NCBI RefSeq assembly: GCF_018798885.1
Contig: NZ_CP076361.1
Location: 2,323,501 to 2,387,500 of the forward strand
Length of the DNA: 64,000 nucleotides
Direction: 5' to 3'
DNA from: Gemmobacter fulvus
Lineage (GTDB): Bacteria > Pseudomonadota > Alphaproteobacteria > Rhodobacterales > Rhodobacteraceae
Part shown: positions 8,404 to 18,679 of the stretch, piece by piece
Layout of the letters: every line of letters begins with the position of its first letter
Numbering within the stretch: the first letter of the stretch is position 1
The notes under the pieces: generated by a model
Databases searched by the model: none
Told to the model about the DNA's origin: nothing
Seen by the model: the letters and a program-made list of their open reading frames with translations, nothing else
Program-made: the position numbers and the translations under genes

Positions 8404-9780
8404 ATGACCCCCGCATTTGCTGATCCCGCCAGCCCGTCGCGCCCGCTGCATGTTGTGGCGGCGGATGCGCTGGAACCGTGGCTGGAGGCGCAGCCGGTTG
8501 CGGTGGCGGTCTGGCTGCGCGACTCTGGGTTCAAGGCGGGGCTGGGAGAGGTGAAGCTGATCCCCGGCGCGGGCGGGGCCGTGGTGGCGGCGGTGATCGG
8601 GTCCGGCACCGCGAAAGCGCGGGCCCGCATGCGGTTTGGCCTGTCAAAAGCCGTGGCGCAATTGCCTGCCGGGGATTGGCACTTCGAGGGCCTGCCCGAG
8701 GCGCAGCGGTTCGAGGCGGCGCTGGGCTGGCTGCTCGCGCAATATCGCTTTGATCGCTACAAACCCGCCTCGGGCATGTTGCCCGGCCTGAAATGCCCCG
8801 AGGGCGTGGATGAGGCGCGCGTTCTGGCGATGGCTGCGGGCGAATTTCTGACCCGCGACCTGATCAATACCCCGGCGCAGGACATGGGGCCTGCGGAACT
8901 GGAAGCCGCGTTTCTGGCGCTGGCTGACCGTTTCGGCGCGGCAACGCAGGTGGTTTCCGGCGCGGATCTGGCGCGGGATTTCCCGATGATCCATGCCGTC
9001 GGCAAAGGGTCTGACCGCCCGCCGCGCCTTTTGTCGCTGCGCTGGGGCACGCAGGGGCCAAGCCTCACTCTGGTCGGCAAGGGCGTGTGTTTTGACACCG
9101 GCGGCCTGAACCTCAAGCCCTCTGCGGGCATGTTGCTGATGAAAAAGGACATGGGCGGGGCGGCCACCGTGCTGGGGCTGGCGCAGATGATCATGCAGCT
9201 TGGCCTGCGGCTGCGGCTGCGGGTCATCGTGCCTGCGGTTGAAAACAGCGTATCTGGCCGGTCGATGCGGCCGAAGGACATTCTTACCTCGCGCAAGGGG
9301 CTGACGGTCGAGGTGAATGACACCGATGCCGAAGGGCGGCTGGTGCTGGGCGATGCCCTGGCATGGGCGGCAGAAGAAAATCCCGAACTGCTGATCTCCA
9401 TGGCCACGCTGACGGGTGCTGCGCGGGTCGCCGTCGGCCCGGATCTGGCCCCCTATTACACCGATGATGCCGCGATGGCGGCGGCACTGGAGGCGGGGGC
9501 AGTGGCCACCGCCGATCCGGTCTGGCGGCTGCCCTTCCATGACGCCTATGAGCCGGTGATCGAGCCAGGCATTGCCGATCTGGACAATGCGCCGGGCTTT
9601 GGCTTTGCCGGGTCGATCACCGCGGCGCTGTTCCTGCGCCGCTTTGCTGACCATCCGCGCTACATGCATTTTGACATCTATGGCCATACGCCCAGCGATG
9701 CGCCGGCCCGGCCCAAGGGCGGTGCGGGGCAGGGTGCGCGGGCGGTCCTGGCCGCCTTGCCCGCGTTGCTGGGGATCTGA
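8404..9780 (+). CDS. M17-family leucyl aminopeptidase
   Basis: A cytoplasmic di-metal aminopeptidase of 458 residues. The C-terminal catalytic domain carries the family signatures GKGVCFDTGGLNLKP (Lys and Asp ligands) and NDTDAEGRLVLGD (Asp and Glu ligands), plus the KKDMGGAA loop with its metal-binding Asp. The N-terminal ~150 residues are more variable, as usual for PepA/PepB-like enzymes. It is followed after a single base by the NlpC/P60 gene, so the two are almost certainly cotranscribed; together they could degrade murein-derived or other short peptides. Confidence 0.92.
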   Translation: MTPAFADPASPSRPLHVVAADALEPWLEAQPVAVAVWLRDSGFKAGLGEVKLIPGAGGAVVAAVIGSGTAKARARMRFGLSKAVAQLPAGDWHFEGLPEAQRFEAALGWLLAQYRFDRYKPASGMLPGLKCPEGVDEARVLAMAAGEFLTRDLINTPAQDMGPAELEAAFLALADRFGAATQVVSGADLARDFPMIHAVGKGSDRPPRLLSLRWGTQGPSLTLVGKGVCFDTGGLNLKPSAGMLLMKKDMGGAATVLGLAQMIMQLGLRLRLRVIVPAVENSVSGRSMRPKDILTSRKGLTVEVNDTDAEGRLVLGDALAWAAEENPELLISMATLTGAARVAVGPDLAPYYTDDAAMAAALEAGAVATADPVWRLPFHDAYEPVIEPGIADLDNAPGFGFAGSITAALFLRRFADHPRYMHFDIYGHTPSDAPARPKGGAGQGARAVLAALPALLGI

Positions 9781-9781
9781 C

Positions 9782-10600
9782 GTGGATCGCCGCCTGACCC
9801 CGGCCAATGCCCGCGCCGCGTTGGAAAGCCTGCGTGGTCAGGTCGACGCCACCCGTTTCACACCGGGCGAACCCGCGCGCATTGCCGTGCCGCTGGTCGA
9901 TCTGTTGCGCGACCCGGAAGGCGCGCGCGACCGGCAGCTGATCTGGGGCGCTGCGGTCACGGTGATCGACCGGCACGCGGGCTGGGCCTTTGTGCAGTCC
10001 GCCCGCGACGGCTATTGCGGTTATCTGCGTGAGGATCAGCTTGGCGCGGCAGAGCAGGCAACCCATTGGGTCGCCACGCCGGGCACCCACCTTTACGCCG
10101 GGCCAAAGGTGCAGCAACCGGAGCGCGCGGCGCTGACCCTCGGGGCGCAGGTCACGGTGACGGGGCACAGCGGTGCTTGGGCCGAGACCCCGCAGGGCTT
10201 CGTGCCCGCGGGGCATCTGCGCCCGCTGGGCGACTGGCTGGAGGATCCGGCGGCGGTGGCGCAGGGGTTCTTGCACACACCTTACCTCTGGGGCGGCAAC
10301 AGCCGGGCGGGGCTGGATTGTTCGGGTCTGGTGCAGGCGGCGCTGCTGGCCTGCGGGCGAGCTTGCCCCGGCGACAGCGACTTGCAAGCGGCACTGGGCA
10401 CGGCGATTGCCGAAGGCGCCCCGCTGCAGCGCAATGACCTGCTGTTCTGGAAAGGGCATGTGGCGCTGGTGCTGTCACCCACCCGGATGATCCATGCGAC
10501 AGCGGCCTATATGGCGGTGGTCGAGGAAGAGATCGAAATGGCCATCGCCCGCATCCTGCGCGCCGGGGAAGGGCCGGTCACGCATCGGCGCAGGCTTTAG
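9782..10600 (+). CDS. NlpC/P60 (C40) cell-wall peptidase with N-terminal SH3-like domains
   Basis: A 272-residue protein with two bacterial SH3-like segments (~residues 35-80 and 90-145) and a C-terminal NlpC/P60 domain. The catalytic Cys is in LDCSGLVQ and the His in KGHVALVL, followed by MIHATA. These enzymes cut gamma-D-Glu-diaminopimelate bonds in murein peptides. There is no signal peptide, so it probably acts on recycled muropeptides in the cytoplasm. Start GTG 9782 lies one base after the aminopeptidase stop, which indicates translational coupling. Confidence 0.88.
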   Translation: MDRRLTPANARAALESLRGQVDATRFTPGEPARIAVPLVDLLRDPEGARDRQLIWGAAVTVIDRHAGWAFVQSARDGYCGYLREDQLGAAEQATHWVATPGTHLYAGPKVQQPERAALTLGAQVTVTGHSGAWAETPQGFVPAGHLRPLGDWLEDPAAVAQGFLHTPYLWGGNSRAGLDCSGLVQAALLACGRACPGDSDLQAALGTAIAEGAPLQRNDLLFWKGHVALVLSPTRMIHATAAYMAVVEEEIEMAIARILRAGEGPVTHRRRL

Positions 10601-10604
10601 GCGG

Positions 10605-10961
10605 TCAGTCGATCGGGCGGATCAGCTTCTTTTCCAGCACCTTCAGCACCGCAGCCAGATCGTGCCCGCGTCGCAGCACCTGCCCGGCCTCGCCGGAAAT
10701 CGCATACATGCCTTGTTTCATCCGCAGTTTCGGGCGTTTTTCGATGCGATACAGCGGGTTTTCGGCCGTGCGCCGGAACACCGCAAACACCGCCAGACCC
10801 GGCTGGAACGACATGGCATAATCACGCCACTCAGCCGCCGCCACCATGCGCCCATACAGCGACAGGATCAGGCCAAGTTCCGCGCGGTCAAAGCTGACCT
10901 GCTCGGGCAGGGCATCGTCACGCGAGAACGGAACGGGCGGGACAGGGGGCATCATCGTCAT
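10605..10961 (-). CDS. DUF2794 domain protein
   Basis: A 118-residue protein resembling the alphaproteobacterial DUF2794 family, of unknown function. The conserved core is SLYGRMVAAAEWRDYAM, then LAVFAVFRR, then LYRIEKRPKL. I use ATG 10961 rather than the longer open frame to 11153, whose extra residues look non-coding. It ends 4 bases from the convergent NlpC/P60 stop. No strong Shine-Dalgarno is visible, and MTMM offers alternative starts. Confidence 0.75.
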   Translation of the reverse strand: MTMMPPVPPVPFSRDDALPEQVSFDRAELGLILSLYGRMVAAAEWRDYAMSFQPGLAVFAVFRRTAENPLYRIEKRPKLRMKQGMYAISGEAGQVLRRGHDLAAVLKVLEKKLIRPID

Positions 10962-11176
10962 GTTACAAAGTTTACGCCTTCGCAGAGGCAAATCAAGAAT
11001 CAATGGGCGTCGCGGCTGCCCTATCACTGCCGCAAAATGACCTCTGAATAACCTGTCCGCTTCCGCAGTGCTGCCGCGATGCAGGGCGATACAGGGGACG
11101 TAGCAAGTGAACCCCGGTGGCGCGGACAATTGCCCCCACTCAGCCTGTGTCACCGGGAATTACCTGCTCGACGGAT

Positions 11177-11199
11177 GGCCCTCGCCTTTGGCGGGGGCC
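11177..11199 (-). terminator. Possible terminator hairpin downstream of the asparaginase gene
   Basis: ggccctcgcc-ttt-ggcgggggcc folds into a 10-bp stem just past the asparaginase stop. No U-tract follows on either strand, and on the minus strand one pair is mismatched, so this is tentative. The rest of the 256-base gap 10962-11217 shows nothing I can name. Confidence 0.35.
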
Positions 11200-11217
11200 T
11201 CTTCCATTCTGCGGGGG

Positions 11218-12213
11218 TCAGGCAAAGCCGGGGGCAAGCCGGGTGATGCCGGTCTCCAACCCGCGCCAGTTGCGCTGCACCGCGTTCAGGCGCTTCAGCG
11301 TGGCCGGGTGCTGCGCATCCAGCACGCCCAGCCGCACCAGCAGGCCCGCAATCGCCGCCTCGGACGCGCGGCTGGCCCCATCGACGATCTTCAGCGCAAT
11401 GCCCAGCTTTTGCGCGGGCAGGATCGCCACGAACACCGCCTCGGCCCCGGTCTTGATCGCTACCTTGCCGCCCATGGCCCGCATCAGCTCGCTGCAGGCG
11501 CGGCCTTCGCCCGCCACGAATTCCGGGTAGGCGGCCATGGCGCGGGTCAGGCGATAGGCGGCACGGTCGCGCGCCGATCCGGTTTCGGGCGCTGCGGCAA
11601 AATAGGCCATGGCCCGGGCCAGTCCCTGCACGGTGGTGGCGAAATTGGGGGCCGAACAGCCATCAATGCCAAAGCCGGGGCTGGGGATCTGTGTCACCTC
11701 TTCGAACGCATCCTTGATGGCGCGTTGCAGCGGATGGTCCGGTGCGACGTATTCGGGGCCGGCACCGATATGTTTGGTATAGGTCAGAAAGCCCGCATGT
11801 TTGCCGGAACAGTTGTTGTGATACTGGCAGGGGGCCTGATCGCTGCGGATCAGCAGATCGCGGGCGGTGCGGTCATAGGGTTCATGCGCGCCGCAGCGCA
11901 GATCCGCCTCGCCCAGGCCGATCCCGTCCAGCCAGCGCGCCACTGCCCCGCTGTGCAGCGCGGCCCCCTGATGGCTGGCACAGGACAGCGCCAGTTGCGC
12001 ATCTGTCAGGCCAAAGGCATCGGCGGCCCCGCTTTCGATCAGCGGCAGCGCTTGCAGCATCTTGCAGGACGAGCGCGGGAAAATCACCGCATCGGGATCG
12101 CCCCAGCTTTCGCGCACGGTGCCGCTGGCATCGCAGATCACGGCATGGCCGGCATGGCTGCTTTCCAGAAGCCCGCCCCGCCAGATTTCCACCATCTGTG
12201 CTGCCGCTGCCAT
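11218..12213 (-). CDS. L-asparaginase, Rhizobium etli type II family
   Basis: A 331-residue member of the Rhizobium-type asparaginase family (PF06089), which is unrelated to the E. coli enzymes and hydrolyses asparagine to aspartate and ammonia. Visible signatures are FPRSSCKMLQALPLIESG, LSCASHQG, CQYHNNCSGKHAGF and GIDGCSAPNFA. These carry the Ser-Lys tandem and the metal-binding Cys reported for the family. Start ATG 12213 has GAGGGAG just upstream; the open frame continuing to 12450 is spurious. The 170-base divergent region separates it from the IalB-like gene. Confidence 0.9.
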   Translation of the reverse strand: MAAAAQMVEIWRGGLLESSHAGHAVICDASGTVRESWGDPDAVIFPRSSCKMLQALPLIESGAADAFGLTDAQLALSCASHQGAALHSGAVARWLDGIGLGEADLRCGAHEPYDRTARDLLIRSDQAPCQYHNNCSGKHAGFLTYTKHIGAGPEYVAPDHPLQRAIKDAFEEVTQIPSPGFGIDGCSAPNFATTVQGLARAMAYFAAAPETGSARDRAAYRLTRAMAAYPEFVAGEGRACSELMRAMGGKVAIKTGAEAVFVAILPAQKLGIALKIVDGASRASEAAIAGLLVRLGVLDAQHPATLKRLNAVQRNWRGLETGITRLAPGFA

Positions 12214-12383
12214 TGCCGTCTCCCTCACAGTTGCGCGATTCTCTGCCCAAGGGACTTTCACGCCTTGCCATTTTTGCGCTATGCAGGGTATCGGGTAGAA
12301 CCGTTTCCCGCCACTGGAAAAGCCTGGGCAAACCAGCAGCACGGCCGGGGGACAGAGGCAATCTCGGCTGGAGGCTGACGCAT

Positions 12384-12920
12384 ATGACATCCCTTCTCGC
12401 ACGCACCTTGGGTGGGGCCGCGCTGGCATTTGCAGCGGCGACCACGGCAATGGCGCAGGAATCCACCAATCAGGTCGCGGTGATGACCGATTGGTCCGTG
12501 TTCAGCGAACCGAAGGACGGCACGCCGAAAGAATGCTGGGGCGTATCCAGCCCCAAGGAAACCGTGAACACCAAGGGTGGCAAGCCGGTTTCCGCACGGC
12601 GCGGCGACATCCTGCTGTTTGTGACCTTCCGCGCCGGTGGCGGCGGGCGTGGTGAAGTGTCGTTTACCGGCGGCTATCCTTTTGCGGGCGGCTCGACGGC
12701 GACGGTCGATATCGGCGGCACGCAGTTTGAACTGTTCACCGATGGTGAATTTGCCTGGACGGCCAATGCCGAACAGGATGCCGCGATCATGGCCGCGCTG
12801 AAAAAGGGCGCATCGGCAACGATTACGGCGCGGTCGGGCAAAGGCACGCAGACGCAGGATACCTTCTCGCTGCGCGGATTTACGGCAGCGATGGAAGACG
12901 CGGCAAAGCGCTGCGGCTGA
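12384..12920 (+). CDS. Exported invasion-associated locus B (IalB)-like protein
   Basis: A 178-residue exported protein with a clear signal peptide (MTSLLARTLGGAALAFAAA... ending near AMAQ). The mature part begins VAVMTDWSVFSE and has a single early Cys (KECWG) and another at the C-terminus (AAKRCG), possibly a disulphide, as in IalB-family proteins. The name comes from Bartonella; in free-living alphaproteobacteria the role is undefined and nothing here implies virulence. A strong terminator follows 23 bases after the stop. Confidence 0.72.
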   Translation: MTSLLARTLGGAALAFAAATTAMAQESTNQVAVMTDWSVFSEPKDGTPKECWGVSSPKETVNTKGGKPVSARRGDILLFVTFRAGGGGRGEVSFTGGYPFAGGSTATVDIGGTQFELFTDGEFAWTANAEQDAAIMAALKKGASATITARSGKGTQTQDTFSLRGFTAAMEDAAKRCG

Positions 12921-12943
12921 TTTCGGATCGCAGCACGGACAAA

Positions 12944-12969
12944 GGGCCGCCCGATGGGGCGGCCCTTTT
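12944..12969 (+). terminator. Strong Rho-independent terminator, likely bidirectional
   Basis: A 9-bp perfect stem gggccgccc-gatg-gggcggccc is followed by TTTT, and AAA precedes it for the opposite strand. It serves the IalB-like gene and, on the other strand, the tonB operon. Confidence 0.9.
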
Positions 12970-12984
12970 GCATTGGGAAGGCCG

Positions 12985-13785
12985 TTATTGCAGGACGGTC
13001 GGCAGGGTGACTGTTTTGGCCTGACCATCGGGTGGGGCTGCGACAGCGCCTTTGCGCGACAGGTGCGCCACAACCTTGGCATCCAGTTCTGGATCCCCGC
13101 TGGAGCGTTTGAGCGATACGCTGGTAATCTGGCCGCTGCCGGTGATCTTCACCAACAGGGTTACGGTGACACCGCGGCCATGGAACGCCTTTCGGTGCAT
13201 GTGTTTGGACAGCTGACCCTGTGCCTTGCGGATCCATTTTGCGTCGGCATTGGCCGACACCGCGCCTTTGGCGGTCGAGGGTGCCCCGGCTTTCGGCGTG
13301 GCCTTTTGCGGCTTCGGCTCTGCGGCGGCCTTTTTTGCCTTGGGTTTCGGCTCTGTCTTCGCCTTTGGCTTGGGTTCGGGTTTCACCTCGGGCTTTGGCG
13401 CGGGCTTCACCTCCGGTTTCGGTTCCGGTTTGACCTCGGGTTTCGGCTCTGGCGTGACCACCGGCTCCGGCTCGGGGATTGGCTCCGGTTCGGCCACCTC
13501 TTCCACCAGTTGTTCCGGCGGGGTTTCGGCGGGTTCTTCCACTTCGGGCGGCGGCGGTTCGGGCTTTTGCGGCAGGCTGGCCAGCATTTCGGCGGGGGGC
13601 AGGGCAGACAGGTCGATCAGCACCGCATCCTTCAACGCGTCATCCCGGCCATATTCCTGATCCAGCCACAGCGCCAGCGCGGTGGTTGCCGCCAGCATCA
13701 GCGCAACGAGGGCCGCCGAAAGGATCCACAGCAGCGGCTCCACAATGCGCCGCCCACGGGCGATATGGTCTGCCCAATCGGTCAT
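12985..13785 (-). CDS. tonB: TonB-family energy transducer
   Basis: A 266-residue protein that couples the proton-motive force from ExbB/ExbD to outer-membrane receptors. It has one N-terminal membrane anchor (~residues 18-41), a long Pro/Glu/Lys-rich periplasmic spacer (~74-165) with PEPKPEVKP-type repeats, and a C-terminal TonB-like domain (~183-266, KWIRKAQGQL then GVTVTLLVKITGSGQI). The DNA of the spacer is correspondingly repetitive. Its start overlaps the exbD stop by 4 bases, so it is the last gene of an exbB-exbD-tonB operon. TolA is the alternative, but the gene order favours TonB. Confidence 0.85.
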   Translation of the reverse strand: MTDWADHIARGRRIVEPLLWILSAALVALMLAATTALALWLDQEYGRDDALKDAVLIDLSALPPAEMLASLPQKPEPPPPEVEEPAETPPEQLVEEVAEPEPIPEPEPVVTPEPKPEVKPEPKPEVKPAPKPEVKPEPKPKAKTEPKPKAKKAAAEPKPQKATPKAGAPSTAKGAVSANADAKWIRKAQGQLSKHMHRKAFHGRGVTVTLLVKITGSGQITSVSLKRSSGDPELDAKVVAHLSRKGAVAAPPDGQAKTVTLPTVLQ

Positions 13786-14204
13786 GGTGCCGCCTCCAGC
13801 CCGACAAGGGCCACCTGGGTAAAGCCGCCATCGCGCAGCAGCGTCATCACATCCATCAGCGCCCCGTAAGACACGGTGGTATCGGCGCGCAGGAAGATGC
13901 GGGTGTCGGGTTTGTTGCCACTGGCGGCCAGCAAGCGGGCGGCCAGCGTCTCGCGCGCCACCACGCCATTGCCCAGCGACAGCGTGAGGTCGGGTTGCAG
14001 GCTGACGATGATCGGCTCGTCCGGGCGCTCGGTCGGCGGGGCGGCGGCATTGGGCAGGTTCACCGGCACATCGACCGTCGACAGCGGCGCGGCCACCATG
14101 AAGATGATCAGCAGCACCAGCATCACGTCGATAAACGGCGTCACGTTGATCTCATGCGCCTCGGCCATGTCGTCGTCGCTACTGCTCCGGATGCTGCCAG
14201 CCAT
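13782..14204 (-). CDS. exbD: Biopolymer transport protein ExbD
   Basis: A 140-residue ExbD/TolR protein with one N-terminal transmembrane helix (ITPF-type motif NVTPFIDVMLVLLIIFMVAA) carrying the proton-conducting Asp, and a periplasmic domain ending in DVMTLLRDGGFTQVALVG. It forms the stator with ExbB. It lies 3 bases after exbB and overlaps tonB by 4 bases. The N-terminal cytoplasmic lead is Ser/Asp-rich (SIRSSSDDDMAEAHEINV). Confidence 0.93.
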   Translation of the reverse strand: MAGSIRSSSDDDMAEAHEINVTPFIDVMLVLLIIFMVAAPLSTVDVPVNLPNAAAPPTERPDEPIIVSLQPDLTLSLGNGVVARETLAARLLAASGNKPDTRIFLRADTTVSYGALMDVMTLLRDGGFTQVALVGLEAAP

Positions 14205-14207
14205 GGC

Positions 14208-15107
14208 TCAGGCTCCTGTCACGGGGCGAAAGTCGATGTCGCGGCTCAGCAGGCGCAGCACGGCGGCAGAGGCATCGCCCAGCGACAGCCGATAGGCGGC
14301 GATGGCGCGGGTGAAATGGTTGTAGATCACCACCGCCGGGATCGCTGCCACCAGCCCGATCGCGGTGGCCAACAGCGCCTCGGCGATGCCCGGTGCCACC
14401 ACGGCCAGATTGGTGGTCTTGGTTTCGGCAATGCCGATAAAGGCGTTCATGATGCCCCAGACCGTGCCGAACAGCCCGACAAACGGCGCGACCGACCCGA
14501 CGGTGGCCAGCAGGCCGGTGCCCCGGCGGATGCGGGCCAGCGCCTGCGCTTCGATCTGTGCCACCAGCGACGCGGCGCGCTCTTTCACGCCTTCCGGCCC
14601 GGCGGGACCGATGGCGGCGTCGGAGCGGGTGTATTCCTCCAGCACGGCGCGCACCATGAACGAGGCCGGGTCGGCGCGCTGCGCGAGGCTCTGGGTGGCG
14701 GCGGCCAGACTGCCCGCCTGCCGCAACGTCGCCCCGGCCCGGCGGGCGCGGAGGCGGGCAAAGCCCAGTTCGATGGTTTTGAACAGCCAGACTGTCCAGG
14801 TCAGGAAGCTGGCGGCCAGAAGCGACAGCATCACCGCCTTCACCACCCAATGCGCCTGTTCATACATGCCCATGGGCGACAGGTCATGCGCTGCGGGCAG
14901 CGGCTGTTGCGCGGGGGGCACCATGGGCGCGGGGAGCACGGGCGCAGGCTGCGGCAGGGCGGTCGCGGGCGGGGTGGGGGCTGGTGTCAGCGGCTGTGCC
15001 GTGCCGGTGGGCGGCGCTGCCGGGGCATCGGGCGCGGTCTGCGCAACGGCGGCAGAGCTGAGCCCGATCAGGGCGGAAAGAAGCAGGGGGCGCAGCAGCA
15101 GAGCCAT
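14208..15107 (-). CDS. exbB: TonB-system energizer ExbB (with signal peptide and Pro-rich N-terminal extension)
   Basis: A 299-residue ExbB of the long type: a signal peptide (MALLLRPLLLSALIGLSSAAVAQ), a ~60-residue Pro/Ala/Thr-rich periplasmic segment, then three transmembrane helices of the MotA/TolQ/ExbB fold. The conserved core is GTGLLATVGSVAPFVGLFGTV followed by GIAEALLATAIGLVAAIPAV. The gene starts at ATG 15107 with only a weak GGA in front, buried in a large inverted repeat (15113-15164). The operon is probably iron-regulated by analogy with other TonB systems; the regulator is not visible. Confidence 0.93.
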   Translation of the reverse strand: MALLLRPLLLSALIGLSSAAVAQTAPDAPAAPPTGTAQPLTPAPTPPATALPQPAPVLPAPMVPPAQQPLPAAHDLSPMGMYEQAHWVVKAVMLSLLAASFLTWTVWLFKTIELGFARLRARRAGATLRQAGSLAAATQSLAQRADPASFMVRAVLEEYTRSDAAIGPAGPEGVKERAASLVAQIEAQALARIRRGTGLLATVGSVAPFVGLFGTVWGIMNAFIGIAETKTTNLAVVAPGIAEALLATAIGLVAAIPAVVIYNHFTRAIAAYRLSLGDASAAVLRLLSRDIDFRPVTGA

Positions 15108-15112
15108 CAGGT

Positions 15113-15164
15113 ATTCCGAGTGTTTTTCTATGATTCAAATTCTTATACGAAAATACTCGGGAAT
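15113..15164 (-). promoter_or_regulatory. AT-rich inverted repeat covering the exbB leader and ribosome binding site
   Basis: On the plus strand the arms are ATTCCGAGTGTTTTTC (15113-15128) and GAAAATACTCGGGAAT (15149-15164), near-complementary with a 20-base AT-rich loop between them. In the exbB mRNA the 3' arm ends 5 bases before the ATG and contains the only GGA available as a Shine-Dalgarno. It could be an operator for an iron regulator, or an RNA hairpin that masks translation initiation. Confidence 0.6.
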
Positions 15165-15265
15165 TTCCAGTCCCGTTGCGCCCTTCACGCGGATTTTCTC
15201 TGGCCCCCCTTTGGCAAAGCCCATGTTTTGCTGTATGAGCCGCGTTCAGCCAAGGAATCCGCGCC

Positions 15266-16450
<1,185 letters not shown>

Positions 16451-16527
16451 GCGCCGCCGCCTGCTGGCGGGATCAAAAGGCGAACATCGTCGCTTGTCTG
16501 TGGAAAATCGCCTGCTAACATGCGGCG

Positions 16528-17727
16528 ATGACATCCTTGCCGCATCTCTCCAATGCCGACGCCCGTGCGATCTTTCTGGATCGGCATGCGCTGGCCGAAG
16601 CGCCGACCGGGCCTGCCAGTGGCGCGGCGCTGGCGGCGCTGATCGACCGCATCGGCTTTGTGCAGGTGGACAGCATCAACACGGTGGCGCGCGCGCATCA
16701 GATGATTCTGTTTGCCCGCCGCCAGACCTATCGCCCGGCGGCGCTGGAGCGGCTGTTGCATCGCGACCGCGTGGTCTGGGAACATTGGACGCATGATGCC
16801 TCGATCCTGCCGGTAGGGCTGTTTCCACATTGGCGGCACCGCTTCGCGCGGGACCGGGAGCGGCTGGTGCAGCGCTGGACAGGCTGGCAGCGCGCCGGGT
16901 TTCACGAGAAGTTCGACGAGGTTCTGCAACGGATCTCCGATCATGGCCCGGTCACGTCGGCCGATGTGGGCGAGGGCGAGGCACGCGGATCGGGCGGCTG
17001 GTGGGATTGGCATCCCTCCAAGGCGGCGCTGGAATATCTGTGGCGGGTGGGAGAGCTGTCTGTCACCCGGCGCGAGGGGTTCCGCAAGGTCTATGACCTG
17101 ACCGAACGGGTGATTCCGCAGGCCCTGCGCCAGACGGATCATGCCGCGGAAGACAGCCTTGCGGCGCTGTGCGATGGCGCGCTGGACCGGCTGGGTTTTG
17201 CCACCAGCGGCGAGATTGCGGCCTATTGGGCGGCGGTATCCCCCGAAGAGGCAAAGCTTTGGGTGGAGACCGGGTTGCGGCGCGGCACGCTGGCCGAGGT
17301 GATGGTGGCGGGGGCGGATGGCAGCCTGCGCAAACACATTGCCCGCCCGGAGACGCTTGCCGCCCCTGTGCCCGAGGTGACGCCGCGCCTGCGCATCCTG
17401 TCGCCCTTTGATCCAGCGCTGCGCGACCGCAAACGCGCCGAGCGGCTGTTCGGATTTTCTTACCGGATCGAGGTCTTTGTGCCCGAACCGCAGCGGACCT
17501 ATGGCTATTATGTCTTTCCGATTCTGGAAGGCACGCGGCTGGTCGGGCGGATCGACGTGAAGGCGTTCCGGGACGCCGATGTGCTGCGGGTGCGGGCCGT
17601 CTGGCCCGAGGCGGGCGTGGCCTTCGGGCGTGGCCGCCAGCAAAAGCTGGCGACCGAGCTGGAGCGTCTGGCGCAATTCGCCGGATGTGCGGCTGTGGAC
17701 TGGGCCGACGGGTGGTGGCGCGGCTGA
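16528..17727 (+). CDS. YcaQ/AlkX-type winged-helix DNA glycosylase family protein
   Basis: A 399-residue HTH_42 (formerly DUF1006) protein. In E. coli the family member YcaQ removes bulky and crosslinked alkylated bases, using a QxD catalytic motif, which is visible here as VQVDSI. Tandem winged-helix modules follow ([27 protein letters not shown] and the C-terminal [18 protein letters not shown]). It is 77 bases downstream of rlmN on the same strand. Function is inferred from the family, so a role in alkylation damage repair is likely but not shown. Confidence 0.85.
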   Translation: MTSLPHLSNADARAIFLDRHALAEAPTGPASGAALAALIDRIGFVQVDSINTVARAHQMILFARRQTYRPAALERLLHRDRVVWEHWTHDASILPVGLFPHWRHRFARDRERLVQRWTGWQRAGFHEKFDEVLQRISDHGPVTSADVGEGEARGSGGWWDWHPSKAALEYLWRVGELSVTRREGFRKVYDLTERVIPQALRQTDHAAEDSLAALCDGALDRLGFATSGEIAAYWAAVSPEEAKLWVETGLRRGTLAEVMVAGADGSLRKHIARPETLAAPVPEVTPRLRILSPFDPALRDRKRAERLFGFSYRIEVFVPEPQRTYGYYVFPILEGTRLVGRIDVKAFRDADVLRVRAVWPEAGVAFGRGRQQKLATELERLAQFAGCAAVDWADGWWRG

Positions 17728-17746
17728 GGGGCTGCGCGGTGCCGGA

Positions 17747-18568
17747 TCAGCAGGGCTCCTCCCAGCTGTCGATCACCTCCAGCGCCTCGGCGGCGGTTTC
17801 GACAAAGCGGAACAGCGTCAGATCCTCGGGGCTGATGGTGCCCGCATCGGCCAGCGCCTGCCAGTTGATGATGGTTTCCCAGAACGCCCGCCCGAACAGC
17901 AGGAAGGGCACGCGCTTCATGCGCCCGGTCTGGATCAGGGTCAGGCTTTCAAACATTTCATCCAGCGTGCCAAAGCCGCCCGGAAAGATGCAGACGGCCC
18001 GCGCCCGCATCAGGAAGTGCATCTTGCGGATGGCGAAATAGTGGAAGTTGAAGCTGAGATCCGGCGTGACATAGGCATTGGGAGCCTGTTCATGCGGCAG
18101 CACGATGTTCAGGCCAATGGATTGCCCGCCCGCCTCATGCGCGCCGCGATTGCCCGCCTCCATCACGCCCGGCCCGCCGCCGGTGACAATGACATTTTCG
18201 CGGCCATAGCTTTCCATGCTGCGTTCGGTCATGGCGCGGGCGAACTGGCGCGCCTCGTCGTAATAGCGGCTCAACTCGGCCAGAGCCGGGGTTTTGGCGG
18301 TATCCTTGCGATCCGGGGCCGGGATGCGTGCGCCGCCGAACAGCACGATGGTCGATTTGATGCCGCGTTCATCCATCACCATCTGCGGCTTCAGCAGTTC
18401 AAGCTGCAAGCGCACTGGGCGCAATTCCTCGCGGGTCATGAAGTCGGGATCGGCAAAGGCCAGCCGGTAGGCGGGCGCGCGGGTCTGCGGCGTATCGGGG
18501 ATGCGATGGGAGGCCGCCACATCCTGCGTGCTGTCACGGAACGGGTGGCTGCGGCTGTCGTCGGTCAT
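17747..18568 (-). CDS. LOG-family (TIGR00730) Rossmann-fold nucleotide hydrolase
   Basis: A 273-residue cytoplasmic protein with the LOG signatures [18 protein letters not shown] and [12 protein letters not shown]. Such proteins hydrolyse nucleoside monophosphates to base plus ribose 5-phosphate; those acting on cytokinin nucleotides gave the family its name. The N-terminal ~75 residues before [13 protein letters not shown] are longer than in the compact LOG type, resembling the larger bacterial branch. It is convergent with the ycaQ-like gene (19-base gap) and divergent from dapD. Confidence 0.87.
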   Translation of the reverse strand: MTDDSRSHPFRDSTQDVAASHRIPDTPQTRAPAYRLAFADPDFMTREELRPVRLQLELLKPQMVMDERGIKSTIVLFGGARIPAPDRKDTAKTPALAELSRYYDEARQFARAMTERSMESYGRENVIVTGGGPGVMEAGNRGAHEAGGQSIGLNIVLPHEQAPNAYVTPDLSFNFHYFAIRKMHFLMRARAVCIFPGGFGTLDEMFESLTLIQTGRMKRVPFLLFGRAFWETIINWQALADAGTISPEDLTLFRFVETAAEALEVIDSWEEPC

Positions 18569-18679
18569 TCTGGCATCCTTGAGACGAAAACGGGGAGACG
18601 GAAACGGGCAATTGCTTGGTCGGGGACCAGCGACTATAGGCTAAGGCGCAAAGTGACCATTGGGAAGGGAGCGCGCCGC

